This document shows positions 1 through 7,533 of a stretch of 64,000 bases of DNA, piece after piece (the first letter of the stretch is position 1; each line of letters opens with the position of its first letter). Origin of the DNA: Mesorhizobium sp. M1E.F.Ca.ET.045.02.1.1. GTDB lineage: Bacteria; Pseudomonadota; Alphaproteobacteria; Rhizobiales; Rhizobiaceae. The position numbers and the translations under genes are program-made. The notes beneath the pieces were generated by a model, which did not search any database, was not told the DNA's origin, and saw only the letters and a program-made list of their open reading frames with translations. The stretch lies in NCBI RefSeq assembly GCF_003952485.1, contig NZ_CP034447.1:5160501-5224500 (forward strand). The letters run 5' to 3'.

Positions 1-190
1 GGTGCCGGTCCGCCTTGATATCGAGCAGGGGCGATTGACCGCCAGCCGCAGCGGGCCGGATGGCTCGCACAGAATGATGCCGATGGTGTCGGCCGACGCC
101 GTCGTGATTGTGCCCGGTGCGTCGACGCCGGCCGAGCCTGGCATGTCCGTCGAAGTGCTTCCATTTAGCCTTGGGCGCTTTGGGAGATAG
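1..190 (+). CDS. moeA: C-terminal end of molybdopterin molybdotransferase MoeA (partial)
   Basis: Only the last ~62 codons are present; the gene enters from the left edge (frame from base 2) and stops at 188-190. The residues resemble the small beta-rich C-terminal domain IV of MoeA: a Gln-Gly-Arg-Leu stretch, a Gly-Ser-His patch, a hydrophobic segment (SADAVVIVPG) and a closing MSVEVLPF strand. MoeA inserts molybdenum into adenylylated molybdopterin in the cytosol, the last step of molybdenum cofactor synthesis. The next gene (DUF2478) would fit a molybdenum theme. With so little sequence a MoeA-like paralogue cannot be excluded. Confidence 0.6.
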   Translation, partial: VPVRLDIEQGRLTASRSGPDGSHRMMPMVSADAVVIVPGASTPAEPGMSVEVLPFSLGRFGR

Positions 191-285
191 ACCGATGGCC
201 CCGGACATCGCCAATCCCGCTGCTCCGGACCGATTCCGCCGCGCCTGCTGCTCGGTCGGCAAATTCAAACTTAAGGAGATTTCCC

Positions 286-882
286 ATGCAGGGTGTTCGT
301 GCTGACTGTCCGATTACCGCTATCGTTTATTCAAACGGCGCGGAGTTCGAAGCATTCCTGCAGGAAATTACTACCATCATGGCCGAGCGGGGCGTGCGAT
401 TGGCCGGCCTCGTCCAGCTGAGCGAAAAGAAACCTGATCGGGTGAAATGCGACATGCACCTGCGGGATCTCGCTTCGGGCGAACTCCACAGCATATCCGA
501 CGATCGAGGTCCCCACTCCCGAGGCTGTGTTTTGAATACCGATCGGCTGCTCCGCGCCTGCGAAGCCGCCGGAACTGAGTTGTCCGGCAAGACCGATCTT
601 TTGGTTCTTTGCAAATTCGGAAAGACCGAGGTCGAAGGCGGTGGCTTCAGGGCTCTCATCGCAAAGGCGCTGGAACTTTCCGTACCCGTGCTGATCGGCG
701 TTCCCGCCATCAATCTCGCGCCGTTCCGCGAATTTGCGGCCGACCTCGCCCGGCAAATCGAACTGCCTCGTCTGCCGTCCGATCGGTTCGCGGCGTTGGA
801 CCGTTTGCTCGACCGCAGCGTGACGGCGCGCGGCCCCTATCAATCCCAGGACGGGAGAATAGCCGGTGCCGAGGTGGCTTAA
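286..882 (+). CDS. DUF2478 family protein
   Basis: A 198-residue soluble protein that starts at an ATG eight bases after a good ribosome site (AAGGAG, 271-276). It resembles the DUF2478 family: an N-terminal strand (ITAIVYSNG), a central segment rich in Cys and charged residues (VKCDMHLRDL, GCVLNTDRLL), then a Rossmann-like tail (LLVLCKFGKTEVEGGGFR, VPVLIGVPAINL) typical of a predicted nucleotide-binding fold. Members often lie beside molybdenum uptake or cofactor genes, which matches the MoeA end just upstream. The biochemical role is unknown. It overlaps the next small gene by 17 bases, so the two are probably co-translated. Confidence 0.65.
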   Translation: MQGVRADCPITAIVYSNGAEFEAFLQEITTIMAERGVRLAGLVQLSEKKPDRVKCDMHLRDLASGELHSISDDRGPHSRGCVLNTDRLLRACEAAGTELSGKTDLLVLCKFGKTEVEGGGFRALIAKALELSVPVLIGVPAINLAPFREFAADLARQIELPRLPSDRFAALDRLLDRSVTARGPYQSQDGRIAGAEVA

Positions 883-1027
883 GACCATCGTGCGTTCCGT
901 CGTTGCCGGCATTGTCGTGGGTGTTTCGGCGGCTGTTGTCAATCTGACGGGGGGGCCATCGGTTTTGATTGTCTTGGTGGCGATCCTGATAGTGTTCGGC
1001 GTCTGCGGCGATTTCCGCCAGGGCTAA
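866..1027 (+). CDS. Small two-helix membrane protein (53 aa)
   Basis: A short gene starting with GTG inside the end of the DUF2478 gene and ending TAA at 1025-1027. The product starts MPRWLKTIVR and then has two hydrophobic stretches (about residues 11-25 and 32-46), separated by NLTGGPS, with a short polar tail GDFRQG. The arrangement predicts a small inner-membrane hairpin. The 17-base overlap with the upstream stop argues for translational coupling. No family is recognised; it could be a subunit-like helper of the upstream protein. The stop lies one base before a palindromic repeat. Confidence 0.5.
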   Translation: MPRWLKTIVRSVVAGIVVGVSAAVVNLTGGPSVLIVLVAILIVFGVCGDFRQG

Positions 1028-1028
1028 C

Positions 1029-1066
1029 GCAATTCCAGGAAAACTGTGAGACGGTTTTCCGTCTGG
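1029..1066. repeat. Rhizobial REP-like palindromic repeat, truncated copy
   Basis: The segment from GCAATTCC to GTCTGG matches the element at 62105-62148 with three mismatches over 38 bases. It keeps the left arm (GCAATTCCAGGAAAA) and the inner TTTTCCGTC, but the right outer arm GGAATTGC is missing: the repeat ends where an efflux-pump gene remnant begins. Such elements are common between genes in Rhizobiales and are usually seen as REP/RIME-like repeats. Confidence 0.7.
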
Positions 1067-1379
1067 CGGTGGCCGTGAAGGGCGCTGCGAACGCCCAGTG
1101 GCCAAGCATGATGCCGATCAGCGTCAGCGGAATAGGGGTCAGGATCCAGTGGCAGCTTGAATGAGCTGAACTGCGCGATGACCAGGAATATTCCAGGCTG
1201 TCCTGGTCGATCGAAAGCCGGAGCCGCTCGGGCTGGTTGTGGAAGCTGTCGTCGACGTCGACGATGAAGGGGATGCTGGCGAAGGTCTCGCGAACTTTGG
1301 CCGCGACAGCGCGGCGGGAATCCCTTCCAGTGATTGGCAATTGCGAAATGCGTCGGTTCGCAATGATGGCCCGTTTCAT
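1067..1379 (-). pseudogene. Remnant of an RND (AcrB/CusA-type) efflux pump gene
   Basis: Read on the minus strand, two separate stretches resemble an RND inner-membrane pump. The first, near 1240-1340, carries LPITGRDSR and IPFIVDVDDSF...RLRLSIDQD, as in the periplasmic porter domain. The second, near 1070-1190, carries FLVIAQFSSFKLPL in one frame and then IPLTLIGIMLGHW and APFTATA in another, as in the transmembrane helix region. In an intact pump hundreds of residues separate these stretches, and the second is frameshifted, so the gene has an internal deletion plus at least one frameshift. The decayed end abuts the palindromic repeat at 1029-1066. Intact RND pumps export metals or drugs with outer-membrane partners; none are seen here. 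Confidence 0.6.
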
Positions 1380-1742
1380 GATTCTGATGCCGCGGAGCGG
1401 TAGAGACGATGTTGAACGACCGAAAGGTCGAGGTAGGCTCTAGCTTCACAAACATTCAAGCCATCGCGTCTTTGCGATCTTCGCGCGACAAAGCACTCCG
1501 TCTGTCACCAGATGTTCTGGTCGCACTCGGTTTGCCGCGCCTTCGCCAACCAGCTTGCGTTTGGACAAAGATCGGAAAACTGCGGCCGTTCAGAATGCTG
1601 CGGCATTGTGGCGAACCGGCAGATCGAATGCGCCTGATCGTCGATACCTTGGCAGACGTTCGCTGGAGCGCTCGGCAACGATGATACAACGATGGATTTC
1701 AGCACCGATCTTTAGCTTTGGCGATGCCTCACGGAGGGAATC
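1380..1742. other. Intergenic stretch without a recognisable gene
   Basis: About 360 bases between the pump remnant and the NnrS-like gene. Open frames here are short and unlike known proteins. The downstream gene has a strong ribosome site (GGAGGG, 1735-1740). No FNR-type or NsrR-type palindrome was found by eye. Confidence 0.5.
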
Positions 1743-3095
1743 ATGATGCACTCCGCGCTGTCGCGCTGGACGATGTCCTACTTTGCCGCGGCGCTGCTCT
1801 TTTTTGTTGGCGCGCAAGCGCTGATGGTCGCTGGCTACGGCTTCCCCTCGGTGGTGGCGGAGGCGCCCGAGACGCTGGTCGTCGTTCATATGGTGACGAT
1901 CGGTTGGCTCAGTCTTCTAATGTGCGGCGCGCTGTTCCAGTTCGTGCCTGTGCTGATCGCCAGCCCATTGCGCAGCGAGCGGCTGGTATTGCCTGCCTTG
2001 ATCTGTCTTCTGGTAGGCCTTGGATGCCTGCTCGGCGGCTTTCTGGAGCTCGCGGGTACGCTCGAGACGGGAGTTCCGCTGCTTGCTTTCGCGGCCGCGT
2101 TGCTGCCAGCCGGCTTTGCTTTGATCGCGAGCGTGCTCTGCCGCACGCTCTGGGGCGCCCGCCTTCCACTGCCGGCGCGTTTCGTTGCGGTAGGCCTGCC
2201 GAGCGTGCTCGCCACCGCCGTCCTCGGCGCTCTTTTCGCGCTGCTGCTGTCCGGTTACCTTCCAGCACTGGCCGAGGTCGACTTCCGAACGCATGCGCTT
2301 CCGGTCCACATCGCGGTCGGACTCGGCGGATGGCTGAGCTTTACCGCCATCGGCGTCTCCTATCGGCTCCTGCCCATGTTCATGCTGTCGCCGGACAGGG
2401 AGCGTCGGAGCAGCCGTGCGGCGTGGTGGACAGGCGCGGTCGCGTTGCTGCTCATGGTCTTGGCGACGCCTTTTGCAAGCCTGCTAGGAACTCCCGACAT
2501 CACGACATCTGCCCGTACAGTCGCCGTTCTGCTCGGCGGCGTATGCCTCGTCCTTTACGGCGTCGATCTGGTCTTCTTCTACCGCCACCGCAAGCGGCGC
2601 GCGGTCGAACTCAACAGTCGGGCAGCGGAGGGAGCCTTTCTGGCGCTCGCCTTGTCGGCTGCACTGCTGCTTGCCTTACTGGCAAGCGGCACGCTGGAGC
2701 GGTACGTCGGCGCTCTGCTCTATCTCGTGGCATTCGGCTGGCTTAGCGGGCTCGGTCTTTCGCAACTCTACAAGATTGTGCCGTTCCTGACCTGGTTGGA
2801 ATGCTATGGTCCCGTGATGGGCAAGAAGCCCACTCCGCGCGTGCAGGACCTCGTCGCAGAGCCGCGTGACCGAATCTGGTTTGTACTCTATTTTCTCAGC
2901 GTGACGGCCGGCACAGCCGCCCTGCTTGCCGAGCAGCCCCGCCTGTTTCACATCGCCGCCGGTGGGACGCTGCTCGCCACCCTGGCTATCGTGACCGAAC
3001 TCGTTCTGGCCCGTCGCCTGAAGAATGTGCCCTACGCCCAGCGATTGCCCGAAGGTGCCTTGCCGCCGCGCCTCTTCCTGCCCAGGCCGAATTGA
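1743..3095 (+). CDS. NnrS-like / haem-copper-oxidase-subunit-I-like polytopic membrane protein
   Basis: A 450-residue very hydrophobic protein with roughly 12 predicted transmembrane helices, starting at ATG 1743 after GGAGGG. Conserved-looking histidines sit at helix starts (VVHMVTIGWLS, THALPVHIAVGLGGW), which is the pattern of NnrS and of subunit-I-like proteins found near nitric oxide genes in denitrifiers; these may bind haem or copper. A role in handling nitric oxide or nitrosative stress at the cytoplasmic membrane is inferred from this and from the neighbours: a two-domain DUF2249 protein 21 bases downstream and an NnrR-type regulator beyond it. It lacks the full set of oxidase metal ligands as far as can be seen, so it is unlikely to be a true terminal oxidase. 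Confidence 0.6.
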   Translation: MMHSALSRWTMSYFAAALLFFVGAQALMVAGYGFPSVVAEAPETLVVVHMVTIGWLSLLMCGALFQFVPVLIASPLRSERLVLPALICLLVGLGCLLGGFLELAGTLETGVPLLAFAAALLPAGFALIASVLCRTLWGARLPLPARFVAVGLPSVLATAVLGALFALLLSGYLPALAEVDFRTHALPVHIAVGLGGWLSFTAIGVSYRLLPMFMLSPDRERRSSRAAWWTGAVALLLMVLATPFASLLGTPDITTSARTVAVLLGGVCLVLYGVDLVFFYRHRKRRAVELNSRAAEGAFLALALSAALLLALLASGTLERYVGALLYLVAFGWLSGLGLSQLYKIVPFLTWLECYGPVMGKKPTPRVQDLVAEPRDRIWFVLYFLSVTAGTAALLAEQPRLFHIAAGGTLLATLAIVTELVLARRLKNVPYAQRLPEGALPPRLFLPRPN

Positions 3096-3116
3096 ATCAA
3101 ACAGATGGAGACCGCG

Positions 3117-3638
3117 ATGACCCAATCCGACTACGAACTCGACGTCCGCCCGATCCTGGCCCAAGGCGGCGAACCCTTCGGCGCTGTCATGGAGGCGGTA
3201 GCCACGCTCGCTCCGGGCCAGAACCTGTGCCTGCTTGCGCCCTTCAAGCCGGTTCCGCTATTTCATGTTCTGGGCCAGCGTGGCTTCGAGCCCACTGCGC
3301 GGGAGATTGGCAACGGTGACTGGGAAGTGATCTTCAGGCCGATTGCCGGACGGCAGGATTCCGCCGTTGCGGAAAGGGACTCCGCAACCGACCGCACTTC
3401 TGACATCGAGACCTGGCCGGAGTCGGTCGTCGAGCTGGACAACCGCGGTCTCGAACCACCTGAGCCGATGGTGCGGACGCTGGAAGGCGTGGAGGCGCTG
3501 TCGCCTGGCGAGACATTGGCGGCCCTACTGCCGCGCGAACCGGTGTTCCTCTTCGAAGAGCTGGAGAGGCGTGGCCACCTCTGGCGCGGAGCGTTCGAGC
3601 CGGAAGGGCACTATCGCGTCGTGATCCGACGCGGTTGA
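3117..3638 (+). CDS. Tandem DUF2249 domain protein
   Basis: A 173-residue soluble protein with two similar halves: ELDVRPILAQGGEPFGAVMEAV... and VELDNRGLEPPEPMVRTLEGV..., each followed by a LAPGQ/LSPGE turn and a strand ending in a Pro-Val pair. This is the DUF2249 fold, a TusA-like small domain seen in denitrification and hemerythrin clusters. ATG 3117 is preferred over ATG 3105 because GGAG (3107-3110) sits six bases before it. It follows the NnrS-like gene closely, so they probably share a transcript. The exact function is unknown; a role linked to NO or metal handling is inferred from context. A single-domain relative lies at 12342. Confidence 0.65.
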   Translation: MTQSDYELDVRPILAQGGEPFGAVMEAVATLAPGQNLCLLAPFKPVPLFHVLGQRGFEPTAREIGNGDWEVIFRPIAGRQDSAVAERDSATDRTSDIETWPESVVELDNRGLEPPEPMVRTLEGVEALSPGETLAALLPREPVFLFEELERRGHLWRGAFEPEGHYRVVIRRG

Positions 3639-3795
3639 GCAACTGCAAGTCCACGGACGCGCCCCAAGTTTGCTTAAACGACCGCATTCGCGGTCCGCGA
3701 CTGACCCGCGATAGGGTTCTTGCTCGACGACACCATGATCGGGGCGGGAGCGGATTGCGCAGCGAGTCGGGGGAGCAGCGCCCAGTTCGAGGTGT

Positions 3796-4506
3796 TCAGC
3801 TCTCTGTCTTCAGCGCCCGGCCTTCGGCAAGCATGAGCAGGCGGTGGGGTTCGACGACAGTCACCTTCTGGCGTCCGCTTTTGATCAATCCCTTTTCTTC
3901 CCAGGCGGACAGCAGGCGGCTGACCGTGTGCAACCTCGTTCCCGTCATCTCGGCGATGTCCTGGCGCGAAAGCGGAAAGTCTATCAGGAAACCTGCCTCC
4001 GTCTTCCTGCCCGTCTGGTTCACCAGCTTGAGCAGGGCATGAGCCACTCGGCGGTCGACCTGCTCGGTCGACATCTCGATCACGCGCGAATGGGCGTCCT
4101 GCAGGCGGCTGCCGATGGTCCTATACGCGTTGGCGCCGAAACTCGGATAGGAGGAGGCGAATTCCGGCCAGAGGCTGCTTGGCCAGGCCAGAACCACGCA
4201 GTCGGTGGCGGCAATGGCGCTGGCCGGATAGGCGGTGAGCCCAAGCGCGCTGGCGATGCCCATCAATTCGCCGGGGCTGATATAGCGGACGATGACTTCC
4301 TCGCCGTCCGGCGTAGTCTTGACCACGCGGACATGGCCATCCAGCAAGAGGAAAAAGGACTGGGCGTTTAGCTCTTGTTCGAAGACCGGCTGTTTCTTTG
4401 CGATGCGCAGCGCCCGCGCCTGGCCGATCATGCGGTCGAGTTCAGAGGCGTTCAGGCCCTGGAACGAAGGCAAATCGGCGATCAGCGAGCGGTCGAGTCT
4501 ACTCAT
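3796..4506 (-). CDS. nnrR: Crp/Fnr-family transcriptional regulator, Dnr/NnrR type
   Basis: A 236-residue regulator with an N-terminal cyclic-nucleotide-like sensor fold (FFLLLDGHVRVVK, GEEVIVRYISPGELMG) and a C-terminal winged helix (LSRQDIAEMTGTRLHTVSRLL, the recognition helix). It lacks the N-terminal cysteine cluster of Fnr/FixK2 oxygen sensors; its only Cys is in TDCVVLAW. That points to the haem-dependent, NO-responsive Dnr/NnrR group, which activates denitrification genes at TTGAT-N4-ATCAA sites. A perfect site occurs at 20111 and weaker ones near 18765 and 30014. It is transcribed towards the tandem-DUF2249 gene. NnrR against Dnr or a general Crp-like role cannot be settled without phylogeny. 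Confidence 0.7.
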   Translation of the reverse strand: MSRLDRSLIADLPSFQGLNASELDRMIGQARALRIAKKQPVFEQELNAQSFFLLLDGHVRVVKTTPDGEEVIVRYISPGELMGIASALGLTAYPASAIAATDCVVLAWPSSLWPEFASSYPSFGANAYRTIGSRLQDAHSRVIEMSTEQVDRRVAHALLKLVNQTGRKTEAGFLIDFPLSRQDIAEMTGTRLHTVSRLLSAWEEKGLIKSGRQKVTVVEPHRLLMLAEGRALKTES

Positions 4507-4596
4507 GTTGTTGCTCCGCTTTACGGCATCTCGCTTTTATGAGCTTTCTCTCCCAGTGCACCATGTCACGCATGCGCCGTTTGCCGCAAGCGCTTC

Positions 4597-4854
4597 ATGC
4601 TGCGGCTTTTTCTCTTGCTGGGCGTTTCTGGATTAAGGCTCTCGTCCGGGAACATTTCAGCCAAGTTGAATGTTTCTAACGTGACGAAATTGTCCGATCT
4701 CGAGCCAGCGATATCCAGTAATCAACCTGACAAGCCTAGGACGCGCGGCTATGTGACCAGCTACGTGTGCCCGGTCTGCGGTCAGGTAGTTGATACACTG
4801 ACTCAGATAGCTCGTATGGCCACCGGCGGCCCAAGCATGAGGGGCTGGAAATGA
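4597..4854 (+). CDS. Possible small protein with a CPVCG zinc-type motif
   Basis: An open frame of 85 codons (or 57 from GTG 4681) that ends in a stretch with CPVCGQVVDTLTQIARM and a basic tail. One CxxC pair alone is not enough for a rubredoxin or zinc ribbon, and no good ribosome site precedes either start. A strong terminator-like hairpin lies on the same strand 140 bases downstream, which supports a transcript here. It may be a real small protein or a fragment. Confidence 0.25.
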   Translation: MLRLFLLLGVSGLRLSSGNISAKLNVSNVTKLSDLEPAISSNQPDKPRTRGYVTSYVCPVCGQVVDTLTQIARMATGGPSMRGWK

Positions 4855-4992
4855 ACCAGTAACCGTTCGTTGCGGGATGGCGATTGATTGCTTGGAAGGC
4901 GGGAACATTGCCCTAAAGTTGCTGCTGCTGAAGCGATCGACAAGCGATGTTCCAAGGGGATCCTCCCCCTTCCAGCCGCTGTCAGCCCGGCA

Positions 4993-5038
4993 GGGGCTGG
5001 TGGACGAAAGCCCTTTGTCCGTCTGCCAGCCCCTTTTT
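4993..5038 (+). terminator. Rho-independent terminator-like hairpin
   Basis: GGGGCTGG (4993-5000) pairs with CCAGCCCC (5026-5033). An inner stem is formed by GGACGAAAG and CTTTGTCC, and a run of five T follows directly. The T-run lies on the plus-strand side, so it would end plus-strand transcription through 4600-4990. In the other direction it could only act as a plain stem behind the gene ending at 5096. The rest of 4855-5095 shows no gene. Confidence 0.55.
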
Positions 5039-5095
5039 GCGGCAAAAAGAAAAGGCCGATCAGGGAATGGCGCGTAAGCGGAGCGCGCACTGTCT

Positions 5096-5404
5096 CTAGC
5101 GGCTGGACTGGATTCTACCTATCTCATTACAAAGATCGCGGACGATGGCGAGGCGCTTGACAGCGATGGTGGCGAGCGCCTGCGCCCTGTCCCGGGCGGC
5201 CTGCGAAAGCAGGTGTTCACCCGCGTCGATATAGTAGTCGGCCAGCCACTCGCAGAGGGCATCCAAGGACCGCGGCGGCATCGGCCCGACAGGCGCGGGG
5301 CCCTGAAGTGGATCCGATGCGAGGTCGAGGGAGACTTTGCGGGCCTCGACAGCTAGATCCCGGTACTCATTCTCGTTCCCTTTGAGACCGGTGTTCACCC
5401 TCAT
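5096..5404 (-). CDS. Hypothetical helical protein coupled to ferritin-like gene
   Basis: A 102-residue mostly helical, soluble protein. Its ATG (5404) overlaps the stop of the upstream ferritin-like gene by four bases (ATGA), so the two form an operon. The C-terminal half (CEWLADYYIDAGEHLL...ATIAVKRLAIV) weakly resembles the C-terminal extension of the larger ferritin-like protein at 30087-31010, suggesting that the same two parts occur here as two genes and there as one. No known family; probably a partner of the ferritin-like protein. Confidence 0.55.
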   Translation of the reverse strand: MRVNTGLKGNENEYRDLAVEARKVSLDLASDPLQGPAPVGPMPPRSLDALCEWLADYYIDAGEHLLSQAARDRAQALATIAVKRLAIVRDLCNEIGRIQSSR

Positions 5405-5982
5405 GTTGACTCCTCAAGGCGCGTGCAGACCTCCATTTCCAGACTGGACAGATCGTAAGGCTCCTGGATTGCCGACCCCGGATGCCGATCCTTGAGGAAG
5501 GCTTTCCGGCGCTCGCGCCGCAGCGTCTTTGCGTGCTCCAGTTCCTCGCGTGCCATCCGTTCGGCGACTTCCCGGATTTCCGGAGACACCCCATGGGCTG
5601 CTACATAAGACCAGAATGCGAAGGCGCGCTCCTCGTTGCGGACGGCGATGGCCAGGGAGCGATAAGCGTCCACCAATTCGGGCGAGACGAACCCGATGCC
5701 ATCCTCGTCGAAAACATCCTGCGGGACGGCTTCGGGCGGCAGGATTTCGGGCGGCTTATGGGTGACCTGTCGCGACCAGATCACGACCATGTCGATATGG
5801 CCCGTCTCCTCGCGCACGAGACGGTCGAATACGTCGGCCAGTTCTCGCCGTCCGGCGGCGCGCATGCGCCCGGCCAGATCCGCATATCTGTCGGCGGACT
5901 CCTTCTCCATGATCAGCGCGGTGGCGAGAAGCTCGCCCATCGACCGGATCGATGCCGTTGGTTCGGATGTCAGGCGGGACAT
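5401..5982 (-). CDS. Ferritin-like / rubrerythrin-type di-iron protein
   Basis: A 193-residue protein with a four-helix-bundle pattern. Likely metal ligands are E (MEKESADRYADLA), E..H (VREETGHID), E (RNEERAFAFWSYVAAHG) and E..H (REELEHAKTLRRERR). This spacing fits a ferritin-like di-iron carboxylate site as in rubrerythrin or the erythrin-VIT family, without a rubredoxin tail. Such proteins reduce peroxide or protect from iron and oxygen damage in the cytosol. The neighbours suggest a role in micro-oxic or nitrosative stress. A longer paralogue with the same motifs lies beside nosR. The substrate is inferred, not shown. Confidence 0.7.
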   Translation of the reverse strand: MSRLTSEPTASIRSMGELLATALIMEKESADRYADLAGRMRAAGRRELADVFDRLVREETGHIDMVVIWSRQVTHKPPEILPPEAVPQDVFDEDGIGFVSPELVDAYRSLAIAVRNEERAFAFWSYVAAHGVSPEIREVAERMAREELEHAKTLRRERRKAFLKDRHPGSAIQEPYDLSSLEMEVCTRLEEST

Positions 5983-6269
5983 GGGCCGTCTCCTCTCAAT
6001 TGGCGGTCGACCATATTGGCTCCGTCAACACGCTTGTTTGCGTTTCATCAAAGAGCGCGCGTTTTGGGCCATGCCCACCGCAAATCCGCGAAGCATCAAA
6101 AATGATTTCGCATCCTTTGGTGACCAGCCAAGGAAAAATAGATGCGCCGGGGGCGCAATTGTTTGAGCTTGCACAAAGATCCCGTGCGCGCGCCGGGCTA
6201 TAGGGCTTGCCGATAATTTCATGGCCGCCGCTGCGGGGTCGCGAATTTCGTTGTCGGAGGATGAGCCAG

Positions 6270-7424
6270 ATGACAGACAAGCCGCGACCCGACTGGGATC
6301 CCAGATCCGATACGGTCGTTTCCAACCAGATTAAGGCCTACGACGCGATGCGCCACCGCTGCCAGGTGGCATATAGCGATTACCTGGGTTGGTCGCTGTT
6401 TCGGTACGAGGACGTGGCGCGGGCCTTGGACGATCACCAAACGTTCAGCAGCGTGGTCTCCCGCCACCTTTCTGTGCCGAGCGGCATGGATCCACCCCTG
6501 CACACGGCATACCGGCGGTTGATCGAACGTCATTTCGAGCCTGAGCGCGTTGAATCCTTCGAGCCACTTTGTCGGACGATTTCGGCCGATCTTGTGTCCG
6601 GCCTGGGGAGAGGCGTGGAGATAGACCTCGTCACGCAGCTTGCCCAGCGCTTCGCTGTACGAATTCAGTGTGCCTTTCTCGGCTGGCCGGACAGCCTCCA
6701 TCAGCCGCTGCTTCAATGGGTTCAAAAGAACCATGAGGCCACATTGGCGAGGGACACTAGCGCGATGGCGGCCATAGCTCTCGAGTTCGACGGCTATATC
6801 AGCCAGTTGCTGGAGGCCCGGCGCGAGGCCGGCGCGGCCGTGCCGGGAGACATCACATCGGATCTGTTGCGGGAAAGAGTGGGCGACAGGCCGTTGAACC
6901 ACGAGGAGATCGTTAGCATCCTGCGCAACTGGACCGTTGGCGAACTGGGCACCATCACTGCCTGCGTCGGTATCCTGGGCTACTATCTTGCGGAGAACCC
7001 GCAGGTCCAGCAGCGGCTTCGGGAAGGTCCGCATCTGTTGCCCGCAGCGATCGATGAGATATTGCGGATGCATGCACCGCTCATCGCCAACCGACGGGTG
7101 GCGACAAGGCCGGTGGAAATCGGAGGGCGCAAGATCGCCGTCGGCGAGCGGGTCACGCTTATGTGGGCATCGGCGAACCGCGACGAGGCTGTCTTCGGCC
7201 ACCCGGACGAATTCCGCCTCGATCGCGACCCTGCGCGGAACCTCCTTTATGGCCGCGGCATCCATGTCTGCCCAGGCGCGCAACTGGCGCGGCTGGAGTT
7301 GCGCGTCCTCATGGAGGAATTGCTGAAGCGGACCCGCGATGTCGCGCTGGTGCCCGGCCCGCAACCAACAATCGCCATCTATCCGGCAAGCGGGTTTTCC
7401 TGTCTGCCGATGCTTATCTTGTAA
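6270..7424 (+). CDS. Cytochrome P450
   Basis: A 384-residue bacterial P450. The haem loop is YGRGIHVCPGAQLARLE with the proximal Cys at about 334; the K-helix ExxR is EILR (263-266), and SANRDEAVFGHPDEF is the usual meander lead-in. The I-helix reads NWTVGELGTITACVG instead of the common AGxxTT, so the oxygen-activating acid-alcohol pair is shifted or altered. ATG 6270 is chosen because GGAGG (6256-6260) lies nine bases upstream; ATG 6261 would be too close. The substrate is unknown. It sits between a ferritin-like gene and a TehA-type transporter, close to NO regulators. No redox partner is fused; ferredoxin FdxA at 9454 is a candidate. Confidence 0.9.
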   Translation: MTDKPRPDWDPRSDTVVSNQIKAYDAMRHRCQVAYSDYLGWSLFRYEDVARALDDHQTFSSVVSRHLSVPSGMDPPLHTAYRRLIERHFEPERVESFEPLCRTISADLVSGLGRGVEIDLVTQLAQRFAVRIQCAFLGWPDSLHQPLLQWVQKNHEATLARDTSAMAAIALEFDGYISQLLEARREAGAAVPGDITSDLLRERVGDRPLNHEEIVSILRNWTVGELGTITACVGILGYYLAENPQVQQRLREGPHLLPAAIDEILRMHAPLIANRRVATRPVEIGGRKIAVGERVTLMWASANRDEAVFGHPDEFRLDRDPARNLLYGRGIHVCPGAQLARLELRVLMEELLKRTRDVALVPGPQPTIAIYPASGFSCLPMLIL

Positions 7425-7533
7425 TTTGTGGAGGCATCGCAGCTTGTCCGAACTGGTGCTTGCAACTTAGTTCCGACACGCCCCAGTGGCGAGGGCGATG
7501 CCCGCGCGGCGGGCCGCAATAGGTGAGGAAGCC

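Noticed and set aside
6163..6176. An FNR-type box before the P450 gene (TTGAGCTTGCACAA)
   Set aside because: Too many mismatches to the TTGAT-N4-ATCAA pattern and about 100 bases from the start.
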